In this document: piece after piece, positions 8,487 to 17,655 of the stretch | How the letters are laid out: each line of letters opens with the position of its first letter | Position numbering within the stretch: the stretch's first letter is position 1 | Source of the DNA: Rhodeus uyekii | Taxonomy: Eukaryota > Chordata > Actinopteri > Cypriniformes > Acheilognathidae | NCBI GenBank assembly: GCA_037043235.1 | Contig: JAWRVZ010000564.1 | Span: forward strand, 1-64,000 | Reading direction: 5' to 3' | Length of the DNA: 64,000 nucleotides | Notes under the pieces: generated by a model | Told to the model about the DNA's origin: nothing | The model's input: only the letters and a program-made list of their open reading frames with translations | Database searches by the model: none | Position numbers and translations under genes: made by a program

Positions 8487-11030
8487 GAACGTTCCCCTAA
8501 CGTTCCCATTTGGTTCCCGTTTGGTTATTTTTTGGGGAACCAAATAAGAACGTTCTGGGAACCTTCTCTATTGGTTATATTTGTGTAACCTACAGGGAAC
8601 GTTCCCTGGAGGTTATTTTTTTGGCTTAATTGTGTAACTTATAGAGAACGTTCCCTGCAGGTTATTTTTTGGCTTAATTGTGTAACTTATAGAGAACGTT
8701 CCCGGAACGTTCCCTGCAGGTTATTGTTTTAGCTTAATGTTGTAGTGTTGTAGTGCTTAGTGTTGTAACTTATGGAGAACGTTCCCTCCAGGTTATTTTT
8801 TGGCTTAATTTTGTAACTTACAGAGAACGTTCCCCTGAACGTTCCCTGCAGGTTATTTTTTTGGCTTAATGTTGTAACTTATAGAGAACGTTCCAGGAAC
8901 GTTCCCTGCAGGTTATTTTGTGGCTTAATTTTGTAACTTATAGAGAACGTTCTCGGAACGTTCCCTGCAGGTTATTTTTTTGGCTTACTTGTGTAACTTA
9001 CAGAGAACATTCTCGGAACGTTCCCTGCAGGTTATTTTTTGGCTTAATTGTGTAACTTACAGAGGACGTTCCCGGAACGTTCCCTGCAGGTTATTTTTTA
9101 GCTTAATGTTGTAACTTATGGAGAACGTTCCCGAACGTTCCCTCCAGGTTATTTTTTGGCTTAATTTTGTAACTTACAGAGGACGTTCCCGGAACGTTCC
9201 CTGCAGGTTATTTTTTTAGCTTAATGTTGTAACTTATGGAGAACGTTCCCGAACGTTCCCTCCAGGTTATTTTTTGGCTTAATTTTGTAACTTACAGAGA
9301 ACGTTCCCCTGAACGTTCCCTGCAGGTTATTTTTTTGGCTTAATGTTGTAACTTATAGAGAACGTTCCAGGAACGTTCCCTGCAGGTTATTTTTTTGGCT
9401 TACTTGTGTAACTTACAGAGAACATTCTCGGAACGTTCCCTGCAGGTTATTTTTTGGCTTAATTGTGTAACTTACAGAGGACGTTCCCGGAACGTTCCCT
9501 GCAGGTAATTTTTTTAGCTTAATGTTGTAACTTATGGAGAACGTTCTCGAACGTTCCCTCCAGGTTATTTTTTGGCTTAATTTTGTAACTTACAGAGGAC
9601 GTTCCCGGAACGTTCCCTGCAGGTTATTTTTTTAGCTTAATGTTGTAACTTATGGAGAACGTTCCCGAACGTTCCCTCCAGGTTATTTTTTGGCTTAATT
9701 TTGTAACTTACAGAGAACGTTCCCCTGAACATTCCCTGCAGGTTATTTTTTTTGGCTTAATGTTGTAACTTATAGAGAACGTTCCAGGAACGTTCCCTGC
9801 AGGTTATTTTTTTGGCTTACTTGTGTAACTTACAGAGAACATTCTCGGAACGTTCCCTCCAGGTTATTTTTTGGCTTAATTGTGTAACTTACAGAGGACG
9901 TTCCCGGAACGTTCCCTGCAGGTAATTTTTTTAGCTTAATGTTGTAACTTATGGAGAACGTTCCCGAACGTTCCCTCCAGGTTATTTTTTGGCTTAATTT
10001 GTAACTTACAGAGAACGTTCCCCTGAACATTCCCTGCAGGTTATTTTTTTTGGCTTAATGTTGTAACTTATAGAGAACGTTCCAGGAACGTTCCCTGCAG
10101 GTTATTTTTTTGGCTTACTTGTGTAACTTACAGAGAACATTCTCGGAACGTTCCCTGCAGGTTATTTTTTGGCTTAATTGTGTAACTTACAGAGGACGTT
10201 CCCGGAACGTTCCCTGCAGGTAATTTTTTTAGCTTAATGTTGTAACTTATGGAGAACGTTCTCGAACGTTCCCTCCAGGTTATTTTTTGGCTTAATTTTG
10301 TAACTTACAGAGGACGTTCCCGGAACGTTCCCTGCAGGTTATTTTTTTAGCTTAATGTTGTAACTTATGGAGAACGTTCCCGAACGTTCCCTCCAGGTTA
10401 TTTTTTGGCTTAATTTTGTAACTTACAGAGAACGTTCCCCTGAACATTCCCTGCAGGTTATTTTTTTTGGCTTAATGTTGTAACTTATAGAGAACGTTCC
10501 AGGAACGTTCCCTGCAGGTTATTTTGTGGCTTAATTTTGTAACTTATAGAGAATGTTCCCGGAACGTTCCCTGCAGGTTATTTTTTTTAGCTTAATGTTG
10601 TAACTTATAGAGAATGTTCCCGAACGTTCCCTGCAGGTTATTTTGTGTCTTAATTTTGTAACTTATAGAGAATGTTCCCGGAACGTTCCCTGCAGGTTAT
10701 TTTTTTTAGCTTAATGTTGTAACTTATGGAGAACGTTCCCGAACGTTCCCTCCAGGTTATTTTTTGGCTTAATTTTGTAACTTACAGAGGACGTTCCCGG
10801 AACGTTCCCTGCAGGTTATTTTTTTAGCTTAATGTTGTAACTTATGGAGAACGTTCCCTCCAGGTTATTTTTTGGCTTAATTTTGTAACTTACAGAGAAC
10901 GTTCCCCTGAACGTTCCCTGCAGGTTATTTTTTTGGCTTAATGTTGTAACTTATAGAGAACGTTCCCGGAACCTTCCTGCAGGTTATTTTTTAGCTTAAT
11001 TTTGTAAAGTATACAGAACGTTCTGAGAAC
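8487..11030 (+). repeat. 58-bp-period minisatellite (U1)
   Basis: About 43 tandem units are built on GAGAACGTTCC(C)GGAACGTTCC, then CTGCAGGTTATTTTTTGGC, then TTAATTTTGTAACTTAYAGA. Unit variants alternate in a higher-order pattern. The rare AGAGAACATTCTCGG variant recurs at about 9001, 9415, 9832 and 10131, so blocks of roughly 415 bp were amplified together. Many units carry GAACGTTCCCGAACGTTCC, which matches four alternating GAA/TTC pentamers. The array abuts the LTR of gypsy element B at 11031. Confidence 0.92.
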
Positions 11031-11400
11031 TGTCACGGACTCAGCCACGCCCCTTGCACCAGACTCCCACGCTCCACCCACTCGTTCACAGTCTCCAGAG
11101 TACTGAGCACCTGCACCTGTTCCCCATCAACCATTCACTATATCACTCACACTCACCCAGCACACTGTGTCTGGTCTACAATTGTGTACAGACTCTCACT
11201 GCGTCCTGAACCTGGTTCTCCTCGTATGTGACTCCATTGACTCTACAAGTTCCAAGAGATTTTGCCAAGCCTATTTCTGCATCATTCTCCTCGGACAGTA
11301 CATTCAGTTAAACCAGCACCTTTGTGTTTCATTGCCCGTCGCCCGTTCACTGCTACCGTGCCTTGCCTCAATAAACATCCTGTCTGTGAACTCACCTCAG
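11031..11400 (+). mobile_element. Ty3/gypsy 5' LTR, element B (U1)
   Basis: The LTR begins TGTCACGGACTC at the minisatellite edge, contains AATAAA at about 11369-11374 and ends about 20-40 bp before the gag start codon; the exact 3' end is uncertain. The very short leader between LTR and gag is what one expects of chromovirus/sushi-like fish gypsy elements, some of which self-prime. That placement is inference. No 3' LTR is found, because the element is cut after the start of protease. Confidence 0.6.
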
Positions 11401-11416
11401 TGTCTGCTTTTCATCG

Positions 11417-12562
11417 ATGCCAGAAGACCAGACCACGAGTCAGGCCGGAGCAGTGGCGGGCGCTTCCCCGTCACCGGCACCCGATCCCTTCAGTGATTTC
11501 GCCAACGCTCTCCTCAATGCACTACAACAATGGACTTCCTCGCCGTTTGCCTCCGCCAGTCCCATGGCCCCACCAGCGCCCTTCGCAGGTGAGGCGGAGG
11601 AATGCAATGGCTTCGTTATGCACTGTTCACTTTATTTGGAGATTAGGGCTCGTGAATTCCACTCCGATCGTGCCAAAATTGCATTTGTCATGTCACACCT
11701 TACCGGCAGAGCTCGAAAATGGGCTAGAGCTATTTTTGAGGCTGGTGGTCACCTCACCCAGTCCATTGACACATTTATCGCACATTTCCGGGAAGTATTC
11801 GGCCAGTCTGCGGGTCCTACTTCAGTGCATGACCAACTTTTACAGCTCCAGCAAGGCTCTCAAACTATCCAAGATTACACTTTACAGTTCCGGACACTGG
11901 CGGCTACCAGTGGCTGGAACGAAACGGCTCTACTCTCAGTTTTTCGGCGAGGACTGAACCCGCAGGTCCGCCTTCACCTAGCTATTTATGATGACCATGT
12001 TGGGCTGGAATACTTCATCCGTCAAGCAACCTTAGTCTCTCAAAACCTTGCTACCTGCTCAGCTCCTCCATTGCCATTGCATTCCCCGCCTCCGCCGAGG
12101 GAGCCCTCCCCTCTAGCACCAGAACCCATGCAGGTGGATCACACCCGCCTATCTCCTGCAGAACGAGAGAGACGTATGCGTTCACACCTCTGTCTCTACT
12201 GCGGAGGATCGGGTCATTTCCGTGCTACCTGTCCGACCCGTCCTCCGCGCCCAGCGGTGAGTACCATACTTTCAGAGCTTGTGATGTATATCCTGCCGCA
12301 GTCTGATGTGTTAATAACCTCCTCCTTCTGTTCCATTCCAGCCAAGGTCCTAATCGACTCCGGTTCGGCGGGAAATTTCATTATTCATTATTATTATAAT
12401 AATGCAATTGCACATGAGAATGAGTTCTGTGCACAACTTCATGCAATGCATCAAATTAGTTCTATACACAAAGAAATGCAATGCAACAAACTCGGTAATG
12501 CTACTTGTCAATGCACAACTTACTGTTTAGCTCAACCAATGCAAAGCAATAATCCTTACTAA
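11417..12562 (+). CDS. Gypsy gag plus protease start, fused in frame to a satellite monomer (U1)
   Basis: This is a 381-codon open frame. Residues about 1-55 are Pro/Ala/Ser-rich. About 56-230 form a Ty3/gypsy capsid-like region (CNGFVMHCSLYLE, FVMSHLTGRARKWA, LQLQQGSQTIQDYTLQFRTL). C259-C262-H267-C272 (CLYCGGSGHFRATC) is a CCHC zinc knuckle that would bind the element's RNA. The protease begins at IDSGSAG, with D314 as the catalytic-type Asp. From about residue 328 the coding sequence is replaced by a single 150-bp satellite monomer that stays open to a stop at 12560-12562. Reverse transcriptase, RNase H and integrase are absent, so it cannot transpose alone. The gag type resembles sushi-like chromoviruses, the source of some domesticated vertebrate gag genes. 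Domestication here is not shown. Confidence 0.75.
   Translation: MPEDQTTSQAGAVAGASPSPAPDPFSDFANALLNALQQWTSSPFASASPMAPPAPFAGEAEECNGFVMHCSLYLEIRAREFHSDRAKIAFVMSHLTGRARKWARAIFEAGGHLTQSIDTFIAHFREVFGQSAGPTSVHDQLLQLQQGSQTIQDYTLQFRTLAATSGWNETALLSVFRRGLNPQVRLHLAIYDDHVGLEYFIRQATLVSQNLATCSAPPLPLHSPPPPREPSPLAPEPMQVDHTRLSPAERERRMRSHLCLYCGGSGHFRATCPTRPPRPAVSTILSELVMYILPQSDVLITSSFCSIPAKVLIDSGSAGNFIIHYYYNNAIAHENEFCAQLHAMHQISSIHKEMQCNKLGNATCQCTTYCLAQPMQSNNPY
12398..12553 (+). repeat. Single satellite monomer inside gypsy element B (U1)
   Basis: This is one period (150 bp) of the satellite that fills 18735-22988 and 43532-57087. It starts and ends at the same phase, AATAAT (12398-12403 and 12548-12553). The closest array variant by eye is the one at 47494-47643 (GAATGAGTTCTGTGCACAAC). 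It separates gag/protease from the L2 LINE. Confidence 0.85.
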
Positions 12563-13907
12563 GGGTAATCGTGGTGGCGCCGATCTGGACGGTGAAATCA
12601 TACTGCAGTGTTGGATCGGCGGGAAAGACCAATCTTTGCCATATTGAGTTGCAGATGATGCTCTTTCATCCATGCCGAGATGTCCGCGAGCCAGCTTGTG
12701 ATTCTCGCAGCCACCGTGGGATCATCAGGTTGAAACGGCAGGAATAGCTGTGTAATTGGCGTAGCGGTGATAGGAGAAGCCGTGTGCCTCTATGATGGGA
12801 CCCACTGATGTGGTGTACGTGGAGAAGAGAAGTGGTCCACGAGGTCCTGTGGAACACCAGAAGCACCAGTTGACATTCTTTGGAGACCTCCCCGCACCAT
12901 GCAACCCTGAAGGACCCATCCGTGAGATAGGATTCAAACCACTGAAGAGGATGCATCCTACGAGAGGGTAGACAGAAGGATATGATGATTAACAGTGTCA
13001 AAGGCAGCAGATAGATCTAAAAGAATGAGAACTGACTATTTTGAATCAGCTTTTGCCCTCCTTAGAGCTTCAGCAATGGATAGTAATGCAGTCTCGGTTG
13101 AAGTCACCTTAACCTCCTTGAAGACTGGTTGATCAACCAGACTGGTTGATGTCCAACTGGCCATTCTGAGAGAGGACAAGAAGATACCTGGTTAAAAATA
13201 ACACGTTCAAGAGTTTTTGATATGAATGGTAGGAGAGAGCCATGTCTGTAATTATCAACGAGTGATGTGAAGTTTAGATACATCTACCTCTGTGAGTGGA
13301 GAGGTGGTTGAAAAAAGGTTTCTGGTTACATCAGAGGTCGGTCTATTTTCATGTGTGTGTGTAGAGCTTAGAACTGACTGCTGATAGTCGCAGTTTTGTT
13401 AATAAAGAAATGGGCAAAATCATTGGCAGTTAAAGAGGTAGAGGGTATAGGGGGAAAGAGGAGAGAGCTGAATGTTTTGAAAAGTGCATGCATGTTAGAA
13501 GCACTTTTAATCTTGGTGAGGAAATGCAAATATTTGCAGGTATGGACATCAGTAGAAAAGGTAGAGAGCAGAGAATTATACAAACTCATGGCCGGACGGG
13601 TCCTTTGATTTGTGCCATTCTCTCCAAGATGCCCTTAACTTGGTTCACGAAGAGCATCCGTTAGCCAGGGGTTAGAGGGAGTAGCACGCGGTGACCTCGA
13701 AGAGAGCGGACAGGAATTGTCTAGACAAGACGTTAGAGTGGAAAATAAAGTGTCTGTTGCAGTATTCACATCCAGAGATGAGAACTGTTTGGGAGAAGGA
13801 AGACAGGATGAAACGACAGAGAAAAAATGGGAAGGAGAAAGAGAGCGCAGGTCTCGCCTGAAAGTGACTGGTAGACTGGTTGGTGTTGCAGAAGTAGTAA
13901 CTTGCAC
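12556..13907 (-). pseudogene. L2-type LINE fragment (U1)
   Basis: Minus-strand reading from about 13907 gives the inter-domain region (RRDLRSLSPSHF, NPWLTDALRE). About 13589-13368 gives SLLFPPIPSTSLTANDFAHFF. About 13040-12970 gives reverse-transcriptase block LLDLSAAFDTVNHHILLSTL, and then FESYLTDGSFRVAW follows. The catalytic YADD position reads YANY, and several frameshifts and stops occur, so the enzyme is dead. The last recognisable codons (FTVQIGATTITLSK) stop at the satellite monomer, where the 3' end is lost. Clade assignment rests on motif similarity to fish L2/CR1-group LINEs. Confidence 0.75.
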
Positions 13908-14579
13908 ATGAAATGTAATGAAAGATGGTCAGAAACATGCAGGGGTTTAATTAGAATGTTGTCTGTGATGCAGTTGTGTCAAGTCGATCGAGTAGATCAA
14001 GACAAGTTGGTTGCCCGACCATATATTTATATATGTATAATATTCTAAAATATACCGTATGAGATCAAAATAGCTTAATAGCTTGAGGCACAAAGGTCTG
14101 AAGATTTGAAAGGGAACATTTTTGTATATTATTTATTTTATCCTTGGCATTATCTCTATCCACAAATGTGCTGTATTGTATTACAATTGTATTAATTGTA
14201 TAAAGTAATAAATAAAAATAATGCATCATTGTGTAGCTGCATACGTAGTAACCATTTAATGAAAACAATAAGCCCTGTGAAACATAAACATCATTTACAC
14301 TGATTTCAGAAAAGCTGAGGCATTTAACAGCGCCATTTAGCTGTTCTGAAAACACGTTCAGCACATTCGTGATGGGAGTTTGTGTGGAGCAGCTTGTACT
14401 GTGAACTGAAACACTGAATTAAAGAGCTGTCTTGCAAGAGACATCTTTCTAAGAACCATCATACACTTTAAAATCTAAGCTTTGGCATCAAAGTACATTT
14501 CTCTGAGGAAACATTGTATGATAAAATGCACTGAAACACTACACCTTACCAGTAGTATTGATAAACTTTACTAAATGCT
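13908..14579. other. Stretch without recognised genes
   Basis: AT-rich with no domain recognised on either strand. The U2 copy is about 40496-41160. It is deleted from U3. Confidence 0.4.
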
Positions 14580-14956
14580 TTACTGTGCTTCTTCCTTTTT
14601 GGAAGCGTGGTCCTCAATGTCTTTCACGTTTGGTCCCGAACTCTAGACATGAATGTAATGAATTAATAATGCGGTCACTACATACAGCAAGCACTCATAA
14701 ACTAAAAACATGTCAATCAAATCACAACTAAACACTACAAAAAGAAATGACCAAATATGCTGGTATCCAGCTAGTCATCGGTGTTGCAGGCACACGAGTC
14801 AAATCAAAATTAGACTAAGATCTAACATAAACTGCATATGCTGCTTTTTAGCTCCTGAGCCAAAAAGACTTACTTTGGCTCCAACATTTGAGCCTGATTC
14901 TATAATTGGTCTGTGCAATTAATACATTTAATACATGGGTGCGAGACACAGCTTAC

Positions 14957-15062
14957 CTCTGTGAATGTTACTGGACAATAACCCTGTTTTGAGAGCCTCT
15001 GACTCCACTGTGATTGCCAGTCCCAGAGTTAATGTGGCACTGAACAGACCTCTTTTTCCCAT
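14957..15062 (-). CDS. Candidate first coding exon of an unidentified small protein (U1)
   Basis: On the minus strand an ATG (15062-15060) opens 35 codons beginning MGKRGLFSATLTLGLAITVE. A hydrophobic stretch suggests a signal anchor or membrane segment. The frame ends at a consensus donor AGAG|GTAAGC (exon end 14957, phase 1). An acceptor TCTAG at 14643-14647 would start a second exon at 14642. Two readings are open there: a 9-codon tail in the phase-1 frame, or an alternative frame ending KDIEDHASKKEEAQ-stop at 14580. A CCAAT/NRF1/CRE-like block lies upstream. I do not recognise the protein. A frameshifted or pseudogenised host exon is equally possible. Confidence 0.35.
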
Positions 15063-15233
15063 TATAAATTCTCTCAGTACTTAAAATCATTATTAATTAA
15101 ATAATCACAATGAACGCCCGTGTCATCTTCCGACGCAGTGTAAAGTTGTCAGGAATGTTTCCCTTTGAAAGAAATTCTTGAATTCCATCATAAAACGTAT
15201 ATAAATCCATATTGTCCCTCAGTCATCACCAAA

Positions 15234-15357
15234 TGACGTAACTATAAAGCGCGCACATGCGCAGTACCAATCGTGTTTCCGATACGGATCAAGTAGTCAA
15301 TAGCCAATCAGCACGTCTGTGTTCATTCGGCAGCTCAACATAAATGCCTGTGATTGG
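15234..15357 (-). promoter_or_regulatory. Promoter-like block upstream of candidate exon (U1)
   Basis: The block has three CCAAT boxes (15353-15357 inverted, 15304-15308, 15267-15271), an NRF1-like GCGCACATGCGCA (15251-15263) and a CRE-like TGACGTAA (15234-15241). They lie within about 125 bp and 170-300 bp upstream of the ATG. This set is typical of TATA-less vertebrate housekeeping promoters. Its activity is inferred. Confidence 0.45.
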
Positions 15358-15571
15358 TTGATCGGCTCAACGTTGCAATAAACAACAGTTCAGTCTTTGA
15401 AATCAAGGCTTTTGAAGTCTTCCGTTTTTTCAGCTCTTTCAAGTGAACCCATTCCGGCATTCGAGGCCTTTCACTCGGTTAATTTACGTTACAATACCTT
15501 GCTTTATTCCACGCAAGCACATACTTTCCACAGATGTCAAAAGTAGTAGTTGTTGTGCCGACAGCCAACGT

Positions 15572-15705
15572 AGCAGCTGTACTGTAGCTCAGTCTGTAGG
15601 GCGTCAGTGCTTTCATCGACAGGGTCGCGGGTTCGCCCCCAGGGAAAACAAGACCTTCTCCGCATGCAGTTTGGGTAACTTTTAGGTCTGCTAAATGGTA
15701 AGCAA
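15572..15705 (+). mobile_element. tRNA-derived SINE 1 (U1)
   Basis: A Pol III A box (GTAGCTCAGTCTGTAGG) and B box (GGGTTCGCCCCC, about 15639-15650) sit at tRNA-like spacing. They are followed by a tail ending GGTCTGCTAAATGGTAAG, which resembles the 3' end common in fish SINEs. The non-canonical tRNA arms make this a SINE rather than a tRNA gene. Confidence 0.6.
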
Positions 15706-16109
15706 ACATTTATTCTCCATTCATTCATAATGAATTCACTTGCGTTTTCCTCCTCTGTTAGATTCGTTTCCCGGCGTGCCTCATTCCAGTCCTCTTTTTA
15801 CTAACGGTTGAATGAATAAGTAGGCTACTCAGCGCTGAGGGAGATAAATTGTCTCTCAACTTTATTCTTTATCTATTTGAATATGTATAGAGAAATGTCT
15901 AGGGGAGTAACAGAGACAACCAATGAGAGAAAATAGATAACATCATATCATAATCTCAAACATGATAAGATCATATAGGAATTTCTACACATTTCTACAC
16001 CAGAACCAAGTTTACATATGGTCAGTTGTCCAAGTTTTACCACGAATACATTGGAAGCCTGCTGGACTTCTGTTCCTTTACCATAGAAGTGGAGATTCAT
16101 CCCCACTAC
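15706..16109. other. Stretch between SINE 1 and hAT
   Basis: No recognised gene. The last bases, 16102-16109 (CCCACTAC), are the target duplication of the following hAT. A TACATATGGTCAG insert near 16013 is absent from U2 and U3. Confidence 0.4.
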
Positions 16110-16429
16110 CAGTGCCGGCCCGAAGGGTTGTGGGGCCTAGGCGAGATAAAAAAAATTGAGCCCACTGGTGTAAAAACAGCGAGAAGAGAGCACAAAAAAA
16201 TACAATTTCAATATTTAAGTGTATACATTTTTATTACCTGTAACAAACTCAACATGTAATACATGTGTAAAAATATTTAATCAGATTTAAATAAGTTTGC
16301 AAGTACTGCAAAGTATTTTAAAATATTGTAAATGAAAGTGCAAGTGTGTTTGAGAAACACAAAAATAATAATATAATAATAAAAATAATATATATCAATA
16401 TGTAGTTATATAGTTACATATAGTAATAT

Positions 16430-16510
16430 ATAGTTGTGGCTGAGAGATTAAGGCGACGAACTTCAAATCCATTAGGGTTTCTCCGCGCAGGTTCGAATCC
16501 TGCCTACAAT
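16430..16510 (+). tRNA. tRNA-Ser-like pseudogene, anticodon position TCA (U1)
   Basis: 81 bp with type II tRNA layout: D-arm GGCTGAGAGATTAAGGCG, anticodon loop CTTCAAA, variable arm AGGGTTTCTCCGC, T-arm GCAGGTTCGAATCCTGC (perfect 5-bp stem) and a partly paired acceptor. The closest family is tRNA-Ser(UGA). The loop base change makes the nominal anticodon UCA, which would read the UGA stop codon, and the anticodon stem has two mismatches. It is therefore called a pseudogene. Both Pol III boxes look usable. Confidence 0.6.
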
Positions 16511-16594
16511 AACAATTTACAAACAATTTTTTGTGCAATTTAATTGCCTGTTTTTGGAGGGCTTGGAACGGATTAGCCATTTTACATGTAATAT

Positions 16595-16762
16595 GTGTTT
16601 CCAAGATACGAAAAACTCATTATACGAAGTCCGCCTCGGAACGGATTAAGTCAGTCGGATTATTGTCAATTCTGCAATATATACAGCACATACATACAGA
16701 GAATTGAAATTCTGTAACTCTCAGACCCATTAATTAATTTCGTATCTCGAGCTACCACTGTA
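16595..16762 (-). mobile_element. Mariner-like terminal fragment within the hAT
   Basis: The minus strand begins TACAGTGGTAGCTCGAGATACG (16762 downward; ACCTCGAG in U2) and continues into a CCGTTCCGAGGCGGACTTCGTAT block, a pattern seen at mariner-type termini. A LINE-tail-like insert (GTCAATTCTGCAATATATAC to CTCAGACCCA) splits it. No second terminus was found. Confidence 0.4.
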
Positions 16763-17302
16763 CATCGATCAAATTAGCAACCAGACTTATGACGTTATAT
16801 AACTTTAGACTTATTTAAGACACTCTCTCGAGTATATATCGAAAGGAATTTACAGAGATATGTGGCTAAGTGGAATATGTGGAATCTGTACTAGGAATAC
16901 TTACGACATTCTAGTTCATCCAATAGCCTATTGCGGGAGGTGTTATGCTAAATAGAGTGTGGTGCTGCTGTGTATGTTTCTAATCTTTTATCCGCTTTTA
17001 TTTAGAACGTTTTTTATTATTATTATTATCGTTTTCAGCTATTTGTCATGTATGAATTATTCAGAGATATTCTTTTAATAAAATATGTTTTATATTTTGC
17101 TCACCGTCATTGTGAATTGTATCGTGTTTAATCGGGTCTGTGCATTACAAAAGTGTCATAATTGACACATTAACCATTTGTACTATATGTGGACATTTGA
17201 TAAAACATAACTACTATAAATGCGTGACATCATGTGCGGGTCGCGGGGCCACCAAATTTTAGAGGGGCCCCAGGCGACCGCCTGTTAGACGGGCTGGCTC
17301 TG

Positions 17303-17505
17303 TCCACTACATCCCCTAGTGGTCCATATACATATGTTGACATCTAACACAAAAACCCATTCATGTATTTTCAGTTCTGATACTAATACCTAATCCCTCA
17401 AATCTTACATCCTCTTATAGAAAAATTCAGAAGTATGGTATATTTATGCATTTGGATCACATTTTCCTCTATAGACCTCTGCTGAAACCTGCTGATGCAC
17501 TTGCA
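17303..17505. other. Short unassigned stretch
   Basis: It starts with the hAT target duplication. Nothing else is recognised. Confidence 0.35.
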
Positions 17506-17655
17506 AAGCTTTCGTGTAGCTCAAGCAGTAGAGCACTGGTGCTTACGATGCCAAGGTCATGGGTTCGATCCCAGGAAAACAAAAACTGATTCAATGTGCT
17601 CCTTGAGTGCAATGTTAGTCACCTTGGATGAAAGCGTCTGCCAAATGTACATGTC
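17506..17655 (+). mobile_element. tRNA-derived SINE 2 (U1)
   Basis: A box GTAGCTCAAGCAGTAGAGC and B box GGGTTCGATCCC are followed by the body and the 3' block CACCTTGGATGAAAGCGTCTG CCAAATG, which closely resembles the conserved 3' region of fish V-SINE-type elements. It lies next to the satellite array in every complete arm. Confidence 0.75.

Larger units (their letters stand above)
16110..17302 (+). mobile_element. hAT element carrying a tRNA-Ser-like insert (U1)
   Basis: The terminal repeats are CAGTGCCGGCCCG on the left and, reversed, CAGAGCCAGCCCG on the right. The 8-bp flank is CCCACTAC on the left and TCCACTAC on the right (one mismatch). The right flank in the inverted copies is the exact CCCACTAC, which supports an 8-bp hAT target duplication. 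It has no transposase remnant that I can recognise. Inside lie an 81-bp tRNA-Ser-like sequence (16430-16510) and a mariner-like terminal fragment ending at 16760, so the element is itself a composite. Confidence 0.8.

Noticed and set aside
8487..11030. Steroid-receptor response elements in the minisatellite
   Set aside because: The half-sites read AGAACG and not AGAACA, and the spacing fits GAA/TTC heat-shock pentamers better.
11167..11957. Additional long frames overlapping gag (11167-11496 and 11262-11957)
   Set aside because: They lie in other frames over the LTR and gag and have no domain. The gag frame with the CCHC knuckle explains the region.
12666..13001. 111-codon frame as an independent gene
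   Set aside because: Its first part matches L2-type reverse-transcriptase text and then runs out of frame. It is a frameshifted LINE remnant.
15585..15650. Functional tRNA gene at SINE 1
   Set aside because: A and B boxes are present, but the cloverleaf arms do not pair and a SINE-like tail follows.
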